From Amycolatopsis japonica (lineage in GTDB: Bacteria; Actinomycetota; Actinomycetes; Mycobacteriales; Pseudonocardiaceae): a stretch of 64,000 nt of DNA. The stretch's first letter is position 1. Each line of letters starts with the position of its first letter. The notes below the pieces were generated by a model. The model saw only the letters and a list, made by a program, of their open reading frames with translations, did not search any database and had not been told where the DNA came from. A program made the translations under genes and the position numbers. Below are positions 16,506-25,524 of this stretch, piece after piece. Location: contig NZ_CP008953.1 of the NCBI RefSeq assembly GCF_000732925.1, positions 6,386,001 to 6,450,000 on the forward strand, in the 5' to 3' direction.

Positions 16506-17896
16506 CGACCGGACGCGATGATGATCGCGGCGAGCACGGCCATCACCAGCGGCACGACGAGCGCCGCCCGGTAACCGCCGAGGGCCGCCTCGGGCGAACC
16601 GCCCGCGCCGAGGGCGGCGACGTTGACGGCGGTCACCGCGGACAGCCCGAGCGCCGCGCCGAACTGGAACGCCGTGTACAGCAGACCGCCCGCGAGTCCC
16701 TGTTCGTCCTCGGCGATCCCGTCGGTGGCGACGATCGTCAGCGGACCGTAGGCGAGCGCGAAGCCCAGACCCAGGATGATCATCGACGGGAACATCGCCG
16801 CGTACGTCCAGTCCATGCCCAGCGGCAGGAAGAGCGCGTACGACACGGCCGCGAGCACGAACCCGCCGAAGATCAGCCGCGTGTTGCCGAACCTCGCCAC
16901 CAGCCGCGGGGTGAGCGTCGGCGCGAGGATCGCGTCGATCCCGACCGCGAGCAGCGCCAGGCTCGTCTCCAGCGTCGACCAGCCCCGGAGTTCCTGCAGG
17001 TACAGCGTGACCAGGAACTGGAACCCGAAGAACGAGCCCGCGAACAGCAGGGCGCTGACGTTCGCCCGCACCAGCGGCCCCGACTTCAGGATGCCCAGAC
17101 GCACGAGCGGCGCGGGAGAGCGGCGTTCGACGGACACGAAGGCCATCAGCGCGGCCACTCCCCCGGCGAACGAGGCGACGGTCCAGCCCCAGCCCTGCCC
17201 TGGGTGTTCCAGCCGGACCACGGCGTAGGCGATCAGCAGCATCGCCATCGTGACGGTGACCGCTCCGGCGAAGTCCAGGCGACGCGGGCCGCGTTCGTCA
17301 CGAGCGGGTTCCTTGATCAGCCAGAGCGCGGCGAGCAGGATGACCGCGGACAGGATCACCGGCGTGAAGAACACCCAGCGCCAGTCGATCCTGGCCAGCA
17401 GGCCGCCGATGACGAGGCCGAGCGAGAAGCCGCCCGCCCCGGTGCCGGCGTAGAACAACAGGGCCTTGTTGCGTTTCGGGCCCTCTTCGAAGCTCGTGGT
17501 GATGATGGACAGGCCCGCCGGGGTCATGAAGGCCGCGGCGACGCCGGTGACGAACCGGGCGAGCAGCAGCATCCAGCCTTCCGTGGCGAAACCGCCCAGC
17601 CCGGAGAAGACGAGGAACACCACCAGCCAGCCGACGAACATGCGGCGACGGCCGTACAGGTCGGCGGCGCGCCCACCCAGCAGCATGAATCCGCCGTAGC
17701 CGAGCACGTAGGCGCTCACCACACCGCTCAGCGTCGCGGTCGACAGGCCGAGTTCGGCCCGGATGGACGGCAGCGCCACGTTCAGCATCGCGACGTCGAT
17801 GCCCTCCAGGAAGATGGCGCCGCACAGCACCAGGAGCACGCCCCAGGCCCGCCCGCCCATCCGGTCGGCGCGCGGAAGCGTTTGCGAGTTGCTCAA
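16445..17896 (-). CDS. MFS drug-resistance transporter, 14-helix type (EmrB/QacA-like)
   Basis: About 483 residues with fourteen helices. AMLNVALPSIRAELGLS is the DHA2 family motif in helix 1-2, and GRRRMFVGWLVVFLVFS and PAGLSIITTSFEEGPKRNKAL are further family motifs. It likely exports drugs or metabolites using proton motive force. The TTG at 17896 follows GAGGGAGATCCGATC and is preferred; an ATG at 17938 is possible. It is divergent from an HxlR regulator with a candidate operator between, a common efflux-pump/repressor pair. It could belong to self-resistance, but it lies ~29 kb from the enediyne core. Confidence 0.88.
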   Translation of the reverse strand: MSNSQTLPRADRMGGRAWGVLLVLCGAIFLEGIDVAMLNVALPSIRAELGLSTATLSGVVSAYVLGYGGFMLLGGRAADLYGRRRMFVGWLVVFLVFSGLGGFATEGWMLLLARFVTGVAAAFMTPAGLSIITTSFEEGPKRNKALLFYAGTGAGGFSLGLVIGGLLARIDWRWVFFTPVILSAVILLAALWLIKEPARDERGPRRLDFAGAVTVTMAMLLIAYAVVRLEHPGQGWGWTVASFAGGVAALMAFVSVERRSPAPLVRLGILKSGPLVRANVSALLFAGSFFGFQFLVTLYLQELRGWSTLETSLALLAVGIDAILAPTLTPRLVARFGNTRLIFGGFVLAAVSYALFLPLGMDWTYAAMFPSMIILGLGFALAYGPLTIVATDGIAEDEQGLAGGLLYTAFQFGAALGLSAVTAVNVAALGAGGSPEAALGGYRAALVVPLVMAVLAAIIIASGRQRVSAKEARLASEEAIPAS

Positions 17897-17955
17897 GATC
17901 GGATCTCCCTCAGTGAACGGGAACCGACGGTTACTCATCGGCCGGTCGGTTCCCT

Positions 17956-17967
17956 CTTGTAACCAAG
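17956..17967. promoter_or_regulatory. Candidate HxlR operator
   Basis: CTTGTAACCAAG is an inverted repeat (CTTG/CAAG around TAAC) flanked by CCCT and GGGG, located between the MFS start and the HxlR start. Function inferred from position. Confidence 0.4.
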
Positions 17968-17987
17968 GGGATCTTCCGTCACCATCG

Positions 17988-18416
17988 ATGACCATGGAAG
18001 AAGGCACTTTGAACTCACCTAGTCGTTGTGAACTCACCGAGGAGGACTACGAGGCCTTCCAGTGGGACACGCGCGAGGACTGCGAGGTCCGCCAGATCCT
18101 GGACCGGGTGGCGGACAAGTGGTCGCTACTGGTGATCGCGCTGCTGGACCGCAACACCCTGCGGTTCACCGAGCTCAAGTACAAGATCGACGGCATCAGC
18201 CAGCGCATGCTCACCACCACGCTGCGCCATCTGGAACGCGACGGGCTCGTGAACCGGACCGTCTATCCGGTGGTGCCGCCCCGGGTCGAGTACGCGCTGA
18301 CGCCGCTGGGCATGACGCTGCACCAGACCATCCAGTCGCTGGTCACCTGGACCGAGGACCACCAGAGCGAAATCGCCCTCGCGCGCGCCCAGTACGACAA
18401 ACGCGTCACCGCCTAG
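17988..18416 (+). CDS. HxlR-family transcriptional regulator
   Basis: A winged-helix regulator of about 142 residues. CEVRQILDRVADKWSLLVIA is the HxlR family start, with Cys for possible redox or electrophile sensing, followed by FTELKYKIDGISQRMLTTTL (recognition helix) and RVEYALTPLGMTL (wing). Starts at 17988, 17994 or TTG 18009 are possible; the last has GAAGAAGG upstream. It probably represses the divergent MFS transporter. Confidence 0.87.
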   Translation: MTMEEGTLNSPSRCELTEEDYEAFQWDTREDCEVRQILDRVADKWSLLVIALLDRNTLRFTELKYKIDGISQRMLTTTLRHLERDGLVNRTVYPVVPPRVEYALTPLGMTLHQTIQSLVTWTEDHQSEIALARAQYDKRVTA

Positions 18417-18423
18417 GAGTCGC

Positions 18424-19398
18424 ATGGCCAGGCTGTCCGGAGGGGATCCATCACTGCTGCGGCGGCTCAACGCCATCGCCGTCCTGCGCGCGCTGTACGC
18501 GGCCGAGGAACTCACCCTCGCGGAACTGGTCAAGGCGAGCGAGGTCTCCCGGCCGACCGTCGAGGAGATCGCCGCGGACCTCGGCGAAGAGGGCCTGGTC
18601 GAGGAGGTCCCGCTCTCCCCCGGCGCGCCGCGGCCGCGGGGCAGACCCGCCAAGCGGTACCGGTTCCGCCAGGAGTCCGGGCACGTCGCCGGCCTCGAGA
18701 TCGGCCCGCATCAGGCGTTGTGCCTGGTCGCCGACCTGCGGGGCGACGTCGTCGGACGGGCGAGGGCCGCGCTCACCCCGGAAACGGCCGCCGCGGACCG
18801 GCTCGGCGCCGCGCACCGGGTGCTCGGCACGGCCGTCGAAGGCCACGCCAACGTGCGGATGCTCGGCATCGGCACCGCCGGTGTGGTGTCCGGCGGCAAG
18901 GTCGTCCACAACTACCGGCTTCCCGGCTGGACCGGCGTCGACCTGCCCGCGGAGTTCGGCGGCGGCTGCCCGGTGCTGGCCGGGAACGACACCGACCTCG
19001 CGACGTTGGCCGAGCACTGGTGCGGCGCCGCGCACGGCCTCGACGACGTCGTCTACGTGCGGGCCGGGGCCACCGTCTCGCTGGGCCTGCTGCTCGGCGG
19101 GAAACCGCACGCGGGCCACCACGGCGCGGCGGGCGAGATCGGCGCCCTGCGGCAGGCGGACGGGTTCGCCGAGCTCGTAGCCGCCACGGTCCTCGCCGTC
19201 GACCCCGAGCTCGTGGTGATCGGCGGCTCGGACGAGGAGTTGACGGCGAGGCTGCGCGCCGAACTGGCCCGCCTGGCGCTGTTCCCGGTGCGCGTCGAGA
19301 CGTCGGCGCTCGGCGAAGACGCGGTCGCGCTCGGCGCGGTCCGGCTGGCGCTGAGCCGGGTGGAGCGCGAACTGTTCAGCGTCGCGGACGTCGCCTGA
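18424..19398 (+). CDS. ROK-family transcriptional regulator
   Basis: A 324-residue protein starting 7 bases after the HxlR stop. Residues ~10-70 form a winged helix (LTLAELVKASEVSRPTVEEI) and the remainder is a ROK-type ASKHA fold, with GIGTAGVVSGGKVVHNYRLP and VLAGNDTDLATLAEHW. The zinc-binding CGxxGCxE motif of ROK sugar kinases is reduced to GEIGALRQADGFAEL, so it is a sugar-responsive repressor rather than a kinase. Ligand unknown. It overlaps the convergent permease end by 23 bases. Confidence 0.85.
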   Translation: MARLSGGDPSLLRRLNAIAVLRALYAAEELTLAELVKASEVSRPTVEEIAADLGEEGLVEEVPLSPGAPRPRGRPAKRYRFRQESGHVAGLEIGPHQALCLVADLRGDVVGRARAALTPETAAADRLGAAHRVLGTAVEGHANVRMLGIGTAGVVSGGKVVHNYRLPGWTGVDLPAEFGGGCPVLAGNDTDLATLAEHWCGAAHGLDDVVYVRAGATVSLGLLLGGKPHAGHHGAAGEIGALRQADGFAELVAATVLAVDPELVVIGGSDEELTARLRAELARLALFPVRVETSALGEDAVALGAVRLALSRVERELFSVADVA

Positions 19399-20800
19399 GC
19401 AGGCTGATCGCCACGATCAGCACGGCCACCGCACCACTGGTGAACAGCTGCGTCCGCGCGTCGGCGTCCGTCCACATGAGAACGAGGACGCCCGCCATCG
19501 CGAGCAGCGCGACCCAGCTGAGCCACGGGAAACCCCACATCCGCACCGGCAGGTCGGCGGCCGTGCCGTCGCGTTCCGCAGCCTTCCGCAGCCGCAGCTG
19601 GGAGACGGCGACGAAGATCCAGACCAGCAGGATGTTCGCCCCGATGGCGTTGAGCAGGAACGGAAGCACGTGTTCGGGGGCGAGGAAGTTCAGCAATACG
19701 GCCACGAAACCGAAGGCCACCGACGCGAGGACCGCCGTCCGCGGGACGCCCGCGCCGGACAGTTTCAGCATCGCGCGCGGCGCTTCACCGCGTTCGGCCA
19801 AGGAGAACACCATCCGCGACGCGCCGTAGAGGTTCGCGTTGAGCGCCGAGAGCAACGACGTCAGCACGACGAAACTCATCAGCAGCGCCGCCGACGGCAC
19901 CCCGATCTTCTCCAGAATGGTGACGAAGGGGCTGGTGTTGGCCGAAGCGGACTCCCACGGCAGCAACAGCACCATCAGCGCCACGGAACCGATGTAGAAC
20001 AGCAGCAGCCGCACGATGACCGTGCGCGTGGTGCGGCGGATCGAACCCGCCGGATCGTCGGACTCGGCGGCCGCGATGGTCACCAGTTCCATGCCGCCGA
20101 AGGAGAACGCGACCGCGAGCAGACCGGTCAGCACGCCTTGCAGGCCGTTGGGCAGGAAACCGCCGTGCCCGGTGAGATTGCTCAGCCCGACCGGCGTCGT
20201 CCCCGGCAGGATCCCGAACACCGCCAGCGTGCCGAGCACGAGGAAGGCGACCACGGCGGTCACCTTGATCGCGCCGAACCAGAACTCGAACTCCCCGAAC
20301 GAGCGCACGGCGAACAGGTTCACCACGGTCAGCACCGCCATGAACAGCAGCACCCAGGTCCATTGGGGAACCTCGGGCAGCAACCCGTTCGCGATCCCGG
20401 CCGCCGCGGTCGCCTCGGCGGCGACCACGACCACCAGCAGCGACCAGTACAGCCAGCCGACGGTGAATCCGGCCCAGCGGCCGAGCGCCTTCTCCGCGTA
20501 CACCGAGAACGAGCCACTGCTCGGCTCGGCGGCGGCCATCTCGCCCAGCATGCGCATCACGAGCACCATGAGCAGGCCCGCGACCACATAGGACAGCAGG
20601 ATGCCGGGGCCCGCGGTCTTGATCCCCGCGCCGGTGCCGACGAACAGCCCGGCGCCGATCGCCCCACTGATGGCCAGCATGGTGACGTGCCGCCGCCGGA
20701 ACCCGGTGCCGAGCGATTTCGTCTCGATCGCGGTCACGGGTTCGGCGGGACCTGGTGCGGGCATGGCGGATCCATTCGTCTGCGGTACTGGCGAGCTCAA
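19376..20800 (-). CDS. Amino acid permease (APC family)
   Basis: About 474 residues, twelve membrane helices; HVTMLAISGAIGAGLFVGTG is the APC helix-1 motif and GEMAAAEPSSGSFSVYAEKA the helix-3 motif, closest in style to GABA/aromatic amino acid permeases (GabP/AroP). The TTG start at 20800 overlaps the decarboxylase stop by four bases; ATG 20764 is an alternative. Coupled translation with the PLP decarboxylase suggests it imports that enzyme's amino acid or exchanges substrate for amine product. Confidence 0.88.
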   Translation of the reverse strand: MSSPVPQTNGSAMPAPGPAEPVTAIETKSLGTGFRRRHVTMLAISGAIGAGLFVGTGAGIKTAGPGILLSYVVAGLLMVLVMRMLGEMAAAEPSSGSFSVYAEKALGRWAGFTVGWLYWSLLVVVVAAEATAAAGIANGLLPEVPQWTWVLLFMAVLTVVNLFAVRSFGEFEFWFGAIKVTAVVAFLVLGTLAVFGILPGTTPVGLSNLTGHGGFLPNGLQGVLTGLLAVAFSFGGMELVTIAAAESDDPAGSIRRTTRTVIVRLLLFYIGSVALMVLLLPWESASANTSPFVTILEKIGVPSAALLMSFVVLTSLLSALNANLYGASRMVFSLAERGEAPRAMLKLSGAGVPRTAVLASVAFGFVAVLLNFLAPEHVLPFLLNAIGANILLVWIFVAVSQLRLRKAAERDGTAADLPVRMWGFPWLSWVALLAMAGVLVLMWTDADARTQLFTSGAVAVLIVAISLLRRRPRR

Positions 20801-22161
20801 CCGCGGGACAACTCTTCCAGCCGTTCGTGCAGCCGGTCGACGTGGTCCTCGCTTTCGGGCTTCATCAGCACGCTACGCAGGATCCTCGCGCCGTCCGCAT
20901 CCGCGTCGACCCCGGTGTGACGCAGACCGAACTGCGCCTCGCCGATCCGCAGCGTGCTGAGGAACACCGGCTCCCTGGCCGCGGCCATGCCGGTACGCAG
21001 GATCCGCGCGCTCTCCTCGTCGATCCTCGACAGCGAAAGCGGATCCGTCCGGGGGAAGTAGGTGACGATGTCGAGTTCCGGTGGCTGGTACAGGTCGAAC
21101 CGCTCGGAGTCCTCCAGCAGCTTCGCCCACCGCAACGCCGCGCGGCGCCCGGCCGCGAGCACCCGGCCCAGCCCGTCGGGGGTGGGTGGCAGGACGCGGA
21201 AGGTGAGCCACAACGCGGCGGCGGCCGCGCCCGCCCGGGAGCATTCGAGGCTGATCTCGCCGAGATGCAGGTCTTCCGAGGTGAAGTAGGTGTACGGCGA
21301 ATCGTGCAGGAAGAACCGGCCCACGCCGGGGTCCTTGAACAGCACCGCGCCGCAACCGTAGGGCTGGAGGCCGTGCTTGTGCGGATCGATGACGATCGAG
21401 TCGGCCTCGGCGATGGCCAGCCACGGGGCTTCGGGCAGCCCCTCGGGACCGTCCAAACCGGACAGAAGCCGGAAGAATCCCCCGTAGGCTGCGTCGACGT
21501 GCACCCGGACGCCGTAGCGCTCGCGCAGCGCCAGCGCTTCGTGGATCGGCTCCACGGTGCCCAGCGCGGTCGTCCCGGCGGTGAGGACGACGGTGCCGAC
21601 CTTCCCGGTGCGCAGCAGATCTTCGAGCGCGTCGAGGTCCATCGCGCCGCGCGCGTCGACGGGAACCGTATGCCCCTCGACACCGAGGACGCCGCACATC
21701 CGTCCGTGCGTGTAGTGCGCCTCGGCGCTGTACGCGATCCCCTTGCCCGGATGCGTTTCCCGCGCGACGAACAGCGCCTCGAGGTTCGCGATCGTGCCGC
21801 TGGTGGTCAGATGCCCCAGATGCTCCCGGTAGCCGAACATCGTGGCCAGTGCATGGACGACCTCGCGTTCCATCTCGGCCGTCGCGGGACCGCCGTCGAG
21901 CGCGTGGTTGTTGGGGTTGACCAGCATCGCGGTCAGGTAGCCGACCACGGCGGCCGGATGCGGCGGTTTGAGCATCTGGCCGGCGTAGGACGGGTGGAAG
22001 AACGGGTAGTTGTCCTTCAGGCGCTCGGTGAGCTCCTCGAACGCGGTCTCGAACCGCCCGTCGGAGATCTCCAGCGACGGATGCGGCCGGACGGGGGTGA
22101 ACGTCTCCGCCCACGCCTCGTTCGACGTCAACGCCTGACCGAGCCAGTACCGGAAGTCCAT
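20797..22161 (-). CDS. PLP-dependent group II amino acid decarboxylase
   Basis: A 454-residue fold-type I enzyme. The PLP lysine is in IVIDPHKHGLQPYGCG; HVDAAYGGFF holds the Asp that pairs with the pyridine nitrogen, and LTTSGTIANLEALFVAR the phosphate-binding segment. It belongs to the aromatic-L-amino-acid/glutamate/diaminobutyrate decarboxylase family; substrate cannot be read from sequence. The ATG at 22161 follows AAGGGCG. It is the middle gene of a MarR-decarboxylase-permease unit, which looks like an amino acid decarboxylation/antiport module for acid tolerance or amine supply. Confidence 0.87.
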   Translation of the reverse strand: MDFRYWLGQALTSNEAWAETFTPVRPHPSLEISDGRFETAFEELTERLKDNYPFFHPSYAGQMLKPPHPAAVVGYLTAMLVNPNNHALDGGPATAEMEREVVHALATMFGYREHLGHLTTSGTIANLEALFVARETHPGKGIAYSAEAHYTHGRMCGVLGVEGHTVPVDARGAMDLDALEDLLRTGKVGTVVLTAGTTALGTVEPIHEALALRERYGVRVHVDAAYGGFFRLLSGLDGPEGLPEAPWLAIAEADSIVIDPHKHGLQPYGCGAVLFKDPGVGRFFLHDSPYTYFTSEDLHLGEISLECSRAGAAAAALWLTFRVLPPTPDGLGRVLAAGRRAALRWAKLLEDSERFDLYQPPELDIVTYFPRTDPLSLSRIDEESARILRTGMAAAREPVFLSTLRIGEAQFGLRHTGVDADADGARILRSVLMKPESEDHVDRLHERLEELSRG

Positions 22162-22246
22162 CAAGGGCGCCCTTCGCTTCGTTCGGCTCCAAAAAACGTA
22201 GGAGTCGCCGGAGGTCCCGCGCAACCGTCTTCGGTAGGGGCCGGTT

Positions 22247-22795
22247 CTACCGGGCCCGCCGCTCTTCGCCCTTCTCCTCCAGTTGCCGGACGATCTCCCG
22301 CAGCGAAGCGGCCAGCTCGGTGCACTTCTCGGAGCTGAGCCGTTCGGTGACGAACGCTTCCTCCTGGTTGAACTCCGGGAAGAGCTCCCGCATCAGCCGC
22401 TCCCCTTCCGGCGTCAGCGCGAGCAGCACCAGCCGCCCATCGACGGGGTGTTTGCGCCGGGTGACCAGGCCGTGCGCCTCCAGGGTCTTCATGACCCCGG
22501 TCAGCGTCCCCTTGGTGATCCCGGATTCCGCGGCGACGTGCCTGGTCTCCTTTTCGCCGAAGATCCACACCACCCAGAGCACCACGAACGCGGTCCAGGT
22601 GAGGCCCGCGGTGCGCAGTACCGAGTTCTCGAAATGCAGCCGGACCGCGATCGCGGCGCGGTGGAGATTGGCCACCGCCTCCATCCGCTCCCACAGCAGC
22701 GGGATACCGCCCAGTTTGGCCCGGACGGCGTTCTCGGTCTCGGCCAGCGTGTGATACCCGGTCAACAGCCACATCCTCACCGGCCCCGGAGGCAC
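22247..22795 (-). CDS. MarR-family transcriptional regulator
   Basis: About 182 residues; helix-turn-helix KETRHVAAESGITKGTLTGV with wing THRRKHPVDGRLVLLALTPEG-like residues (RKHPVDGRLVLLALTPEGE). The start is uncertain: GTG 22795 or ATG 22774, both with weak binding sites. It lies 85 bases upstream of the decarboxylase in the same direction and is probably its regulator. Confidence 0.86.
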   Translation of the reverse strand: MPPGPVRMWLLTGYHTLAETENAVRAKLGGIPLLWERMEAVANLHRAAIAVRLHFENSVLRTAGLTWTAFVVLWVVWIFGEKETRHVAAESGITKGTLTGVMKTLEAHGLVTRRKHPVDGRLVLLALTPEGERLMRELFPEFNQEEAFVTERLSSEKCTELAASLREIVRQLEEKGEERRAR

Positions 22796-22888
22796 CAGCC
22801 CGGTGGGCGCGCACCCCCGCGCACCCGCTCCGCAGATCGTATGCGGAACGGGCGGGAGTCCACAGTGGTCTTTCCGGGTTGCTCTTCG

Positions 22889-23161
22889 CTAAGCGGCGGA
22901 CGCCAAGGGCTCCAGCAGAACCTGTCCTGTTTCGGACAATTCCGCGGGTACCCGGCTGCCGGGAACGCCACCGTCCGGCAGCCGGATCAGGCCGGCGTGG
23001 GCGAGGCGGTGGGCCGTGCTCTGGTCACTGCACGGCAGGCCGTCGACGTAGAGATCGGGCTCCAGGCTGACGGTGATCTCGGCCCTGCCCTGTGCCACGG
23101 CTCGCAGCATGGCCAGGGCTCGCGCTGACCAGCCTTCGGGGTCTTTGGTGTTTTCGGTCAT
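22889..23161 (-). CDS. Small conserved-looking hypothetical protein
   Basis: A 90-residue protein with a good binding site (AGAGGAG) before ATG 23161. RALAMLRAVAQGRAEITVSLEPDLYVDGLPC followed by DQSTAHRLAHAGLIRLP looks like a compact winged-helix-like fold (helix, beta, helix), typical of small actinobacterial proteins of unknown function. No signal peptide or membrane segment. Not recognised. Confidence 0.7.
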   Translation of the reverse strand: MTENTKDPEGWSARALAMLRAVAQGRAEITVSLEPDLYVDGLPCSDQSTAHRLAHAGLIRLPDGGVPGSRVPAELSETGQVLLEPLASAA

Positions 23162-23221
23162 TCGGGGTCACTCCTCTGACCTGAGGTTTTCCCGGCGGAC
23201 GCGGTTCAAACATGACTCGGG

Positions 23222-24139
23222 TCACCGTTGGGGCACGGCCGCGCGATGCTCGGCGATGTCGCCGAACAGGTCACCCATCTCCTCGACGCGTTCGAGCACC
23301 TGCTCGGCGGTGAACAGCAGGTCGGCGGCCTTGCGGCAGGCTTCGACCTCCTCCCAGGTCACCGGCGTGGAGACGGTCGGGACGGCGCGGCCGCGCAATG
23401 AGTACGGCGCGATGGTGGTCTTGGCGGTGTTGTTCTGGCTCCAGTCGATGAACACGCGGCCAGGGCGGATGGCCTTCGTCATCTTGGCGACGATGGTCTC
23501 CGGTGACCGGCGCGCGAGCTCCTCCGCGACGGCCTTGGCGTACTCGGAGGTGCGTTCGCCGGAGCGCGTGCGCACCGGGCAGTACAACTGCATTCCCTTG
23601 TTGCCGCTGGTCTTCGCGTACACCGTGAGACCGTCTCCGATGAGCAGGTCGCTGAGCGTCTCGGCCACCCGGCAGCAGTCGACGACGTCCGCGGGCGGCC
23701 CGGGATCGAGGTCGAACACCAGCAGATCGGGTGATTTCCGGGCGCCGCGCGGGCCGACGGTCCACTGTGGAATGTGCAGTTCCAGCGCGGCGAGATTGGC
23801 CGCCCACATCAGCGTCGGGAGGTCGCCGACGACCGGGTAGTCGAGCGTCTCCTCCCCGCCCCGGCGGCCGCGGTTGGTGAGCCGCGCGGTGCGCACCCAG
23901 TCGGGCGCGTGACGGGAAACGTTCTTCTCGTAGAACGGTTCGCCGTCGACACCGTCGGGGAACCGGCGGAAGGTGGCGGCGCGGTCGCGCAGATGCGGGA
24001 GCATCACCGGGGCTATCCGGCGGTAGTAGTCGAGGACCTCGCGTTTGGTGAAACCGTGCGCGGGATAGAGCACCTTGTCCAGATTGGACAGCCCCAGCCG
24101 CCGACCCTCGACCTCGACCGTTATCCGCTCCTCAGGCAC
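23222..24139 (-). CDS. ligD: LigD-type DNA polymerase/primase domain protein (NHEJ)
   Basis: A 305-residue stand-alone LigD POL domain (archaeo-eukaryotic primase fold). Start motif LSNLDKVLYPAHGFTKREVL, catalytic DLDPG (LLVFDLDPGPPADV), and the SGNKGMQLYCP and PGRVFIDWSQNN motifs are all present. It fills and extends ends, often with ribonucleotides, during non-homologous end joining. The GTG at 24139 is preferred because upstream codons lie in the divergent ligase promoter. No Ku gene is seen in this window. Confidence 0.93.
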   Translation of the reverse strand: MPEERITVEVEGRRLGLSNLDKVLYPAHGFTKREVLDYYRRIAPVMLPHLRDRAATFRRFPDGVDGEPFYEKNVSRHAPDWVRTARLTNRGRRGGEETLDYPVVGDLPTLMWAANLAALELHIPQWTVGPRGARKSPDLLVFDLDPGPPADVVDCCRVAETLSDLLIGDGLTVYAKTSGNKGMQLYCPVRTRSGERTSEYAKAVAEELARRSPETIVAKMTKAIRPGRVFIDWSQNNTAKTTIAPYSLRGRAVPTVSTPVTWEEVEACRKAADLLFTAEQVLERVEEMGDLFGDIAEHRAAVPQR

Positions 24140-24185
24140 CCTTCGACGATAGATCACCGACGGGGTTTCCGGGGTACCGTGAGGC

Positions 24186-25151
24186 ATGAGCACCGTGCCG
24201 GACGCGATCGCCCCGATGCTGGCGACCGACGGCGACCTGCCCACCGGCGGGTGGGGATACGAATACAAATGGGACGGCTACCGCTGCTGCCTGCGTGTCG
24301 CGCGCGACGGCGAGACGCGGCTGACCAGCCGCCGCGGGCTCGACATCACGACGACGTACCCGGACGTCACCGGCGAAGCGCTCGATGGTCGCGAAGCCGT
24401 CCTCGACGGCGAGATCGTCGTGCTCGACGAGCAGGGCAGGCCCAGCTTCCCGCTGCTGCAGACCCGGCACCTGCGCACGCCGGACGCGTCGCTGCTGGAA
24501 CGCAGCCCGGTGCACTTCTTCGCCTTCGACGTGCTGTTTCTCGACGGCGACGTCCTGCTCGACGAGCCGTACGAGGCCCGGCGCGAGGTGCTGACGTCCT
24601 TGGGTGCCGGCGGCCGCATCGCCATCCCACCGGGGTACACCGACGACGACATCTCACCCGATCAGCTGCTCGACGTCGTCCGGCAGCACGGGCTCGAAGG
24701 CTTGATCGCGAAGAAGCTCGACAGCCGCTACTACCCCGGCAAGCGGACACGGCAATGGATCAAACGGGCGCTGTGGCACACCCAAGAGGTCGTGGTCGGC
24801 GGCTGGCGTCCCGGCGACGGACGGCGCTCGGGAACGCTCGGCGCGCTGCTGCTCGGCGCCCATGACGACGCCGGCGACCTGCGGTACATCGGCGACGTCG
24901 GGACCGGGTTCAGCGACAAGGTCCTCGAAGACCTGCATGCCCGGCTCACTCCGCTGGAGCGGAAGAAGCCGCCCTTCGCCTCGGAGGTCCCGCGCGATCG
25001 GGCGCGGCGGGTGCACTGGGTGAAGCCGGAACTCGTCGGTGAGGTCGTGCACCGGAACTGGACACCGGACGGCCGTCTGCGGCATACGACGTGGCGGGGT
25101 TTGCGGGCGGACAAGACGCCTGAGGACGTCAAGCTTCCGTCCTCTGGATGA
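24186..25151 (+). CDS. ATP-dependent DNA ligase, LigD-LIG type (NHEJ)
   Basis: A 321-residue ATP-dependent ligase; Lys28 in EYKWDGYRC is the adenylated lysine, LDGEIVVLDEQG is motif III, EGLIAKKLDS motif IV, and RQWIKRALWHTQEVVVGGW motif V with the OB-fold after it. It seals breaks in the NHEJ pathway. It is divergent from the POL gene with 46 bases between, so polymerase and ligase, one LigD polypeptide in other bacteria, are separate here. Confidence 0.93.
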   Translation: MSTVPDAIAPMLATDGDLPTGGWGYEYKWDGYRCCLRVARDGETRLTSRRGLDITTTYPDVTGEALDGREAVLDGEIVVLDEQGRPSFPLLQTRHLRTPDASLLERSPVHFFAFDVLFLDGDVLLDEPYEARREVLTSLGAGGRIAIPPGYTDDDISPDQLLDVVRQHGLEGLIAKKLDSRYYPGKRTRQWIKRALWHTQEVVVGGWRPGDGRRSGTLGALLLGAHDDAGDLRYIGDVGTGFSDKVLEDLHARLTPLERKKPPFASEVPRDRARRVHWVKPELVGEVVHRNWTPDGRLRHTTWRGLRADKTPEDVKLPSSG

Positions 25152-25524
25152 AGCGCAGCAGATTGCCGGAGGGGTCGAGGAAGGCGCAATCGCGTACACC
25201 TCCTGGCCGGTCGATCGGTTCCTGCATCACTTCGACGCCCGCGGCCTCGATGCGCTCAAAGGTGCCGTCGCAGTCGTCGGTCGCGAAGACGAGCCGGTTC
25301 AGTAAGGCCTTGGACATCAGATCCTCGATCGCGGACCGGTCGGCTGTTGAGGCACCGCGGTCCGCGTCGGGTGGTTCGAGGACGATCCGCACGTCCGGCT
25401 GCGAAGGCGGTCCGACGCTCACCGGTCCGTCACCCCACACGGTGAAACCGAGCACGTCACGATAGAAGCCGAGCGCGCTGCCGAGATCGTGGACGGCGAG
25501 CGTGCACGAGAAGAACCGGATCAT
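25129..25524 (-). CDS. VOC-superfamily (glyoxalase/dioxygenase-like) protein
   Basis: A 131-residue protein with paired beta-alpha-beta-beta-beta units (IRFFSCTLAVHDLGSALGFY at the start, VMQEPIDRPGGVRDCAFLDP in the second half). VOC proteins bind a metal for isomerase, dioxygenase or antibiotic-binding roles; here the activity is unknown. It overlaps the upstream sigma factor gene by four bases (ATGA), so it is co-translated with it, and it overlaps the convergent ligase end by 23 bases. Confidence 0.86.
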   Translation of the reverse strand: MIRFFSCTLAVHDLGSALGFYRDVLGFTVWGDGPVSVGPPSQPDVRIVLEPPDADRGASTADRSAIEDLMSKALLNRLVFATDDCDGTFERIEAAGVEVMQEPIDRPGGVRDCAFLDPSGNLLRFIQRTEA

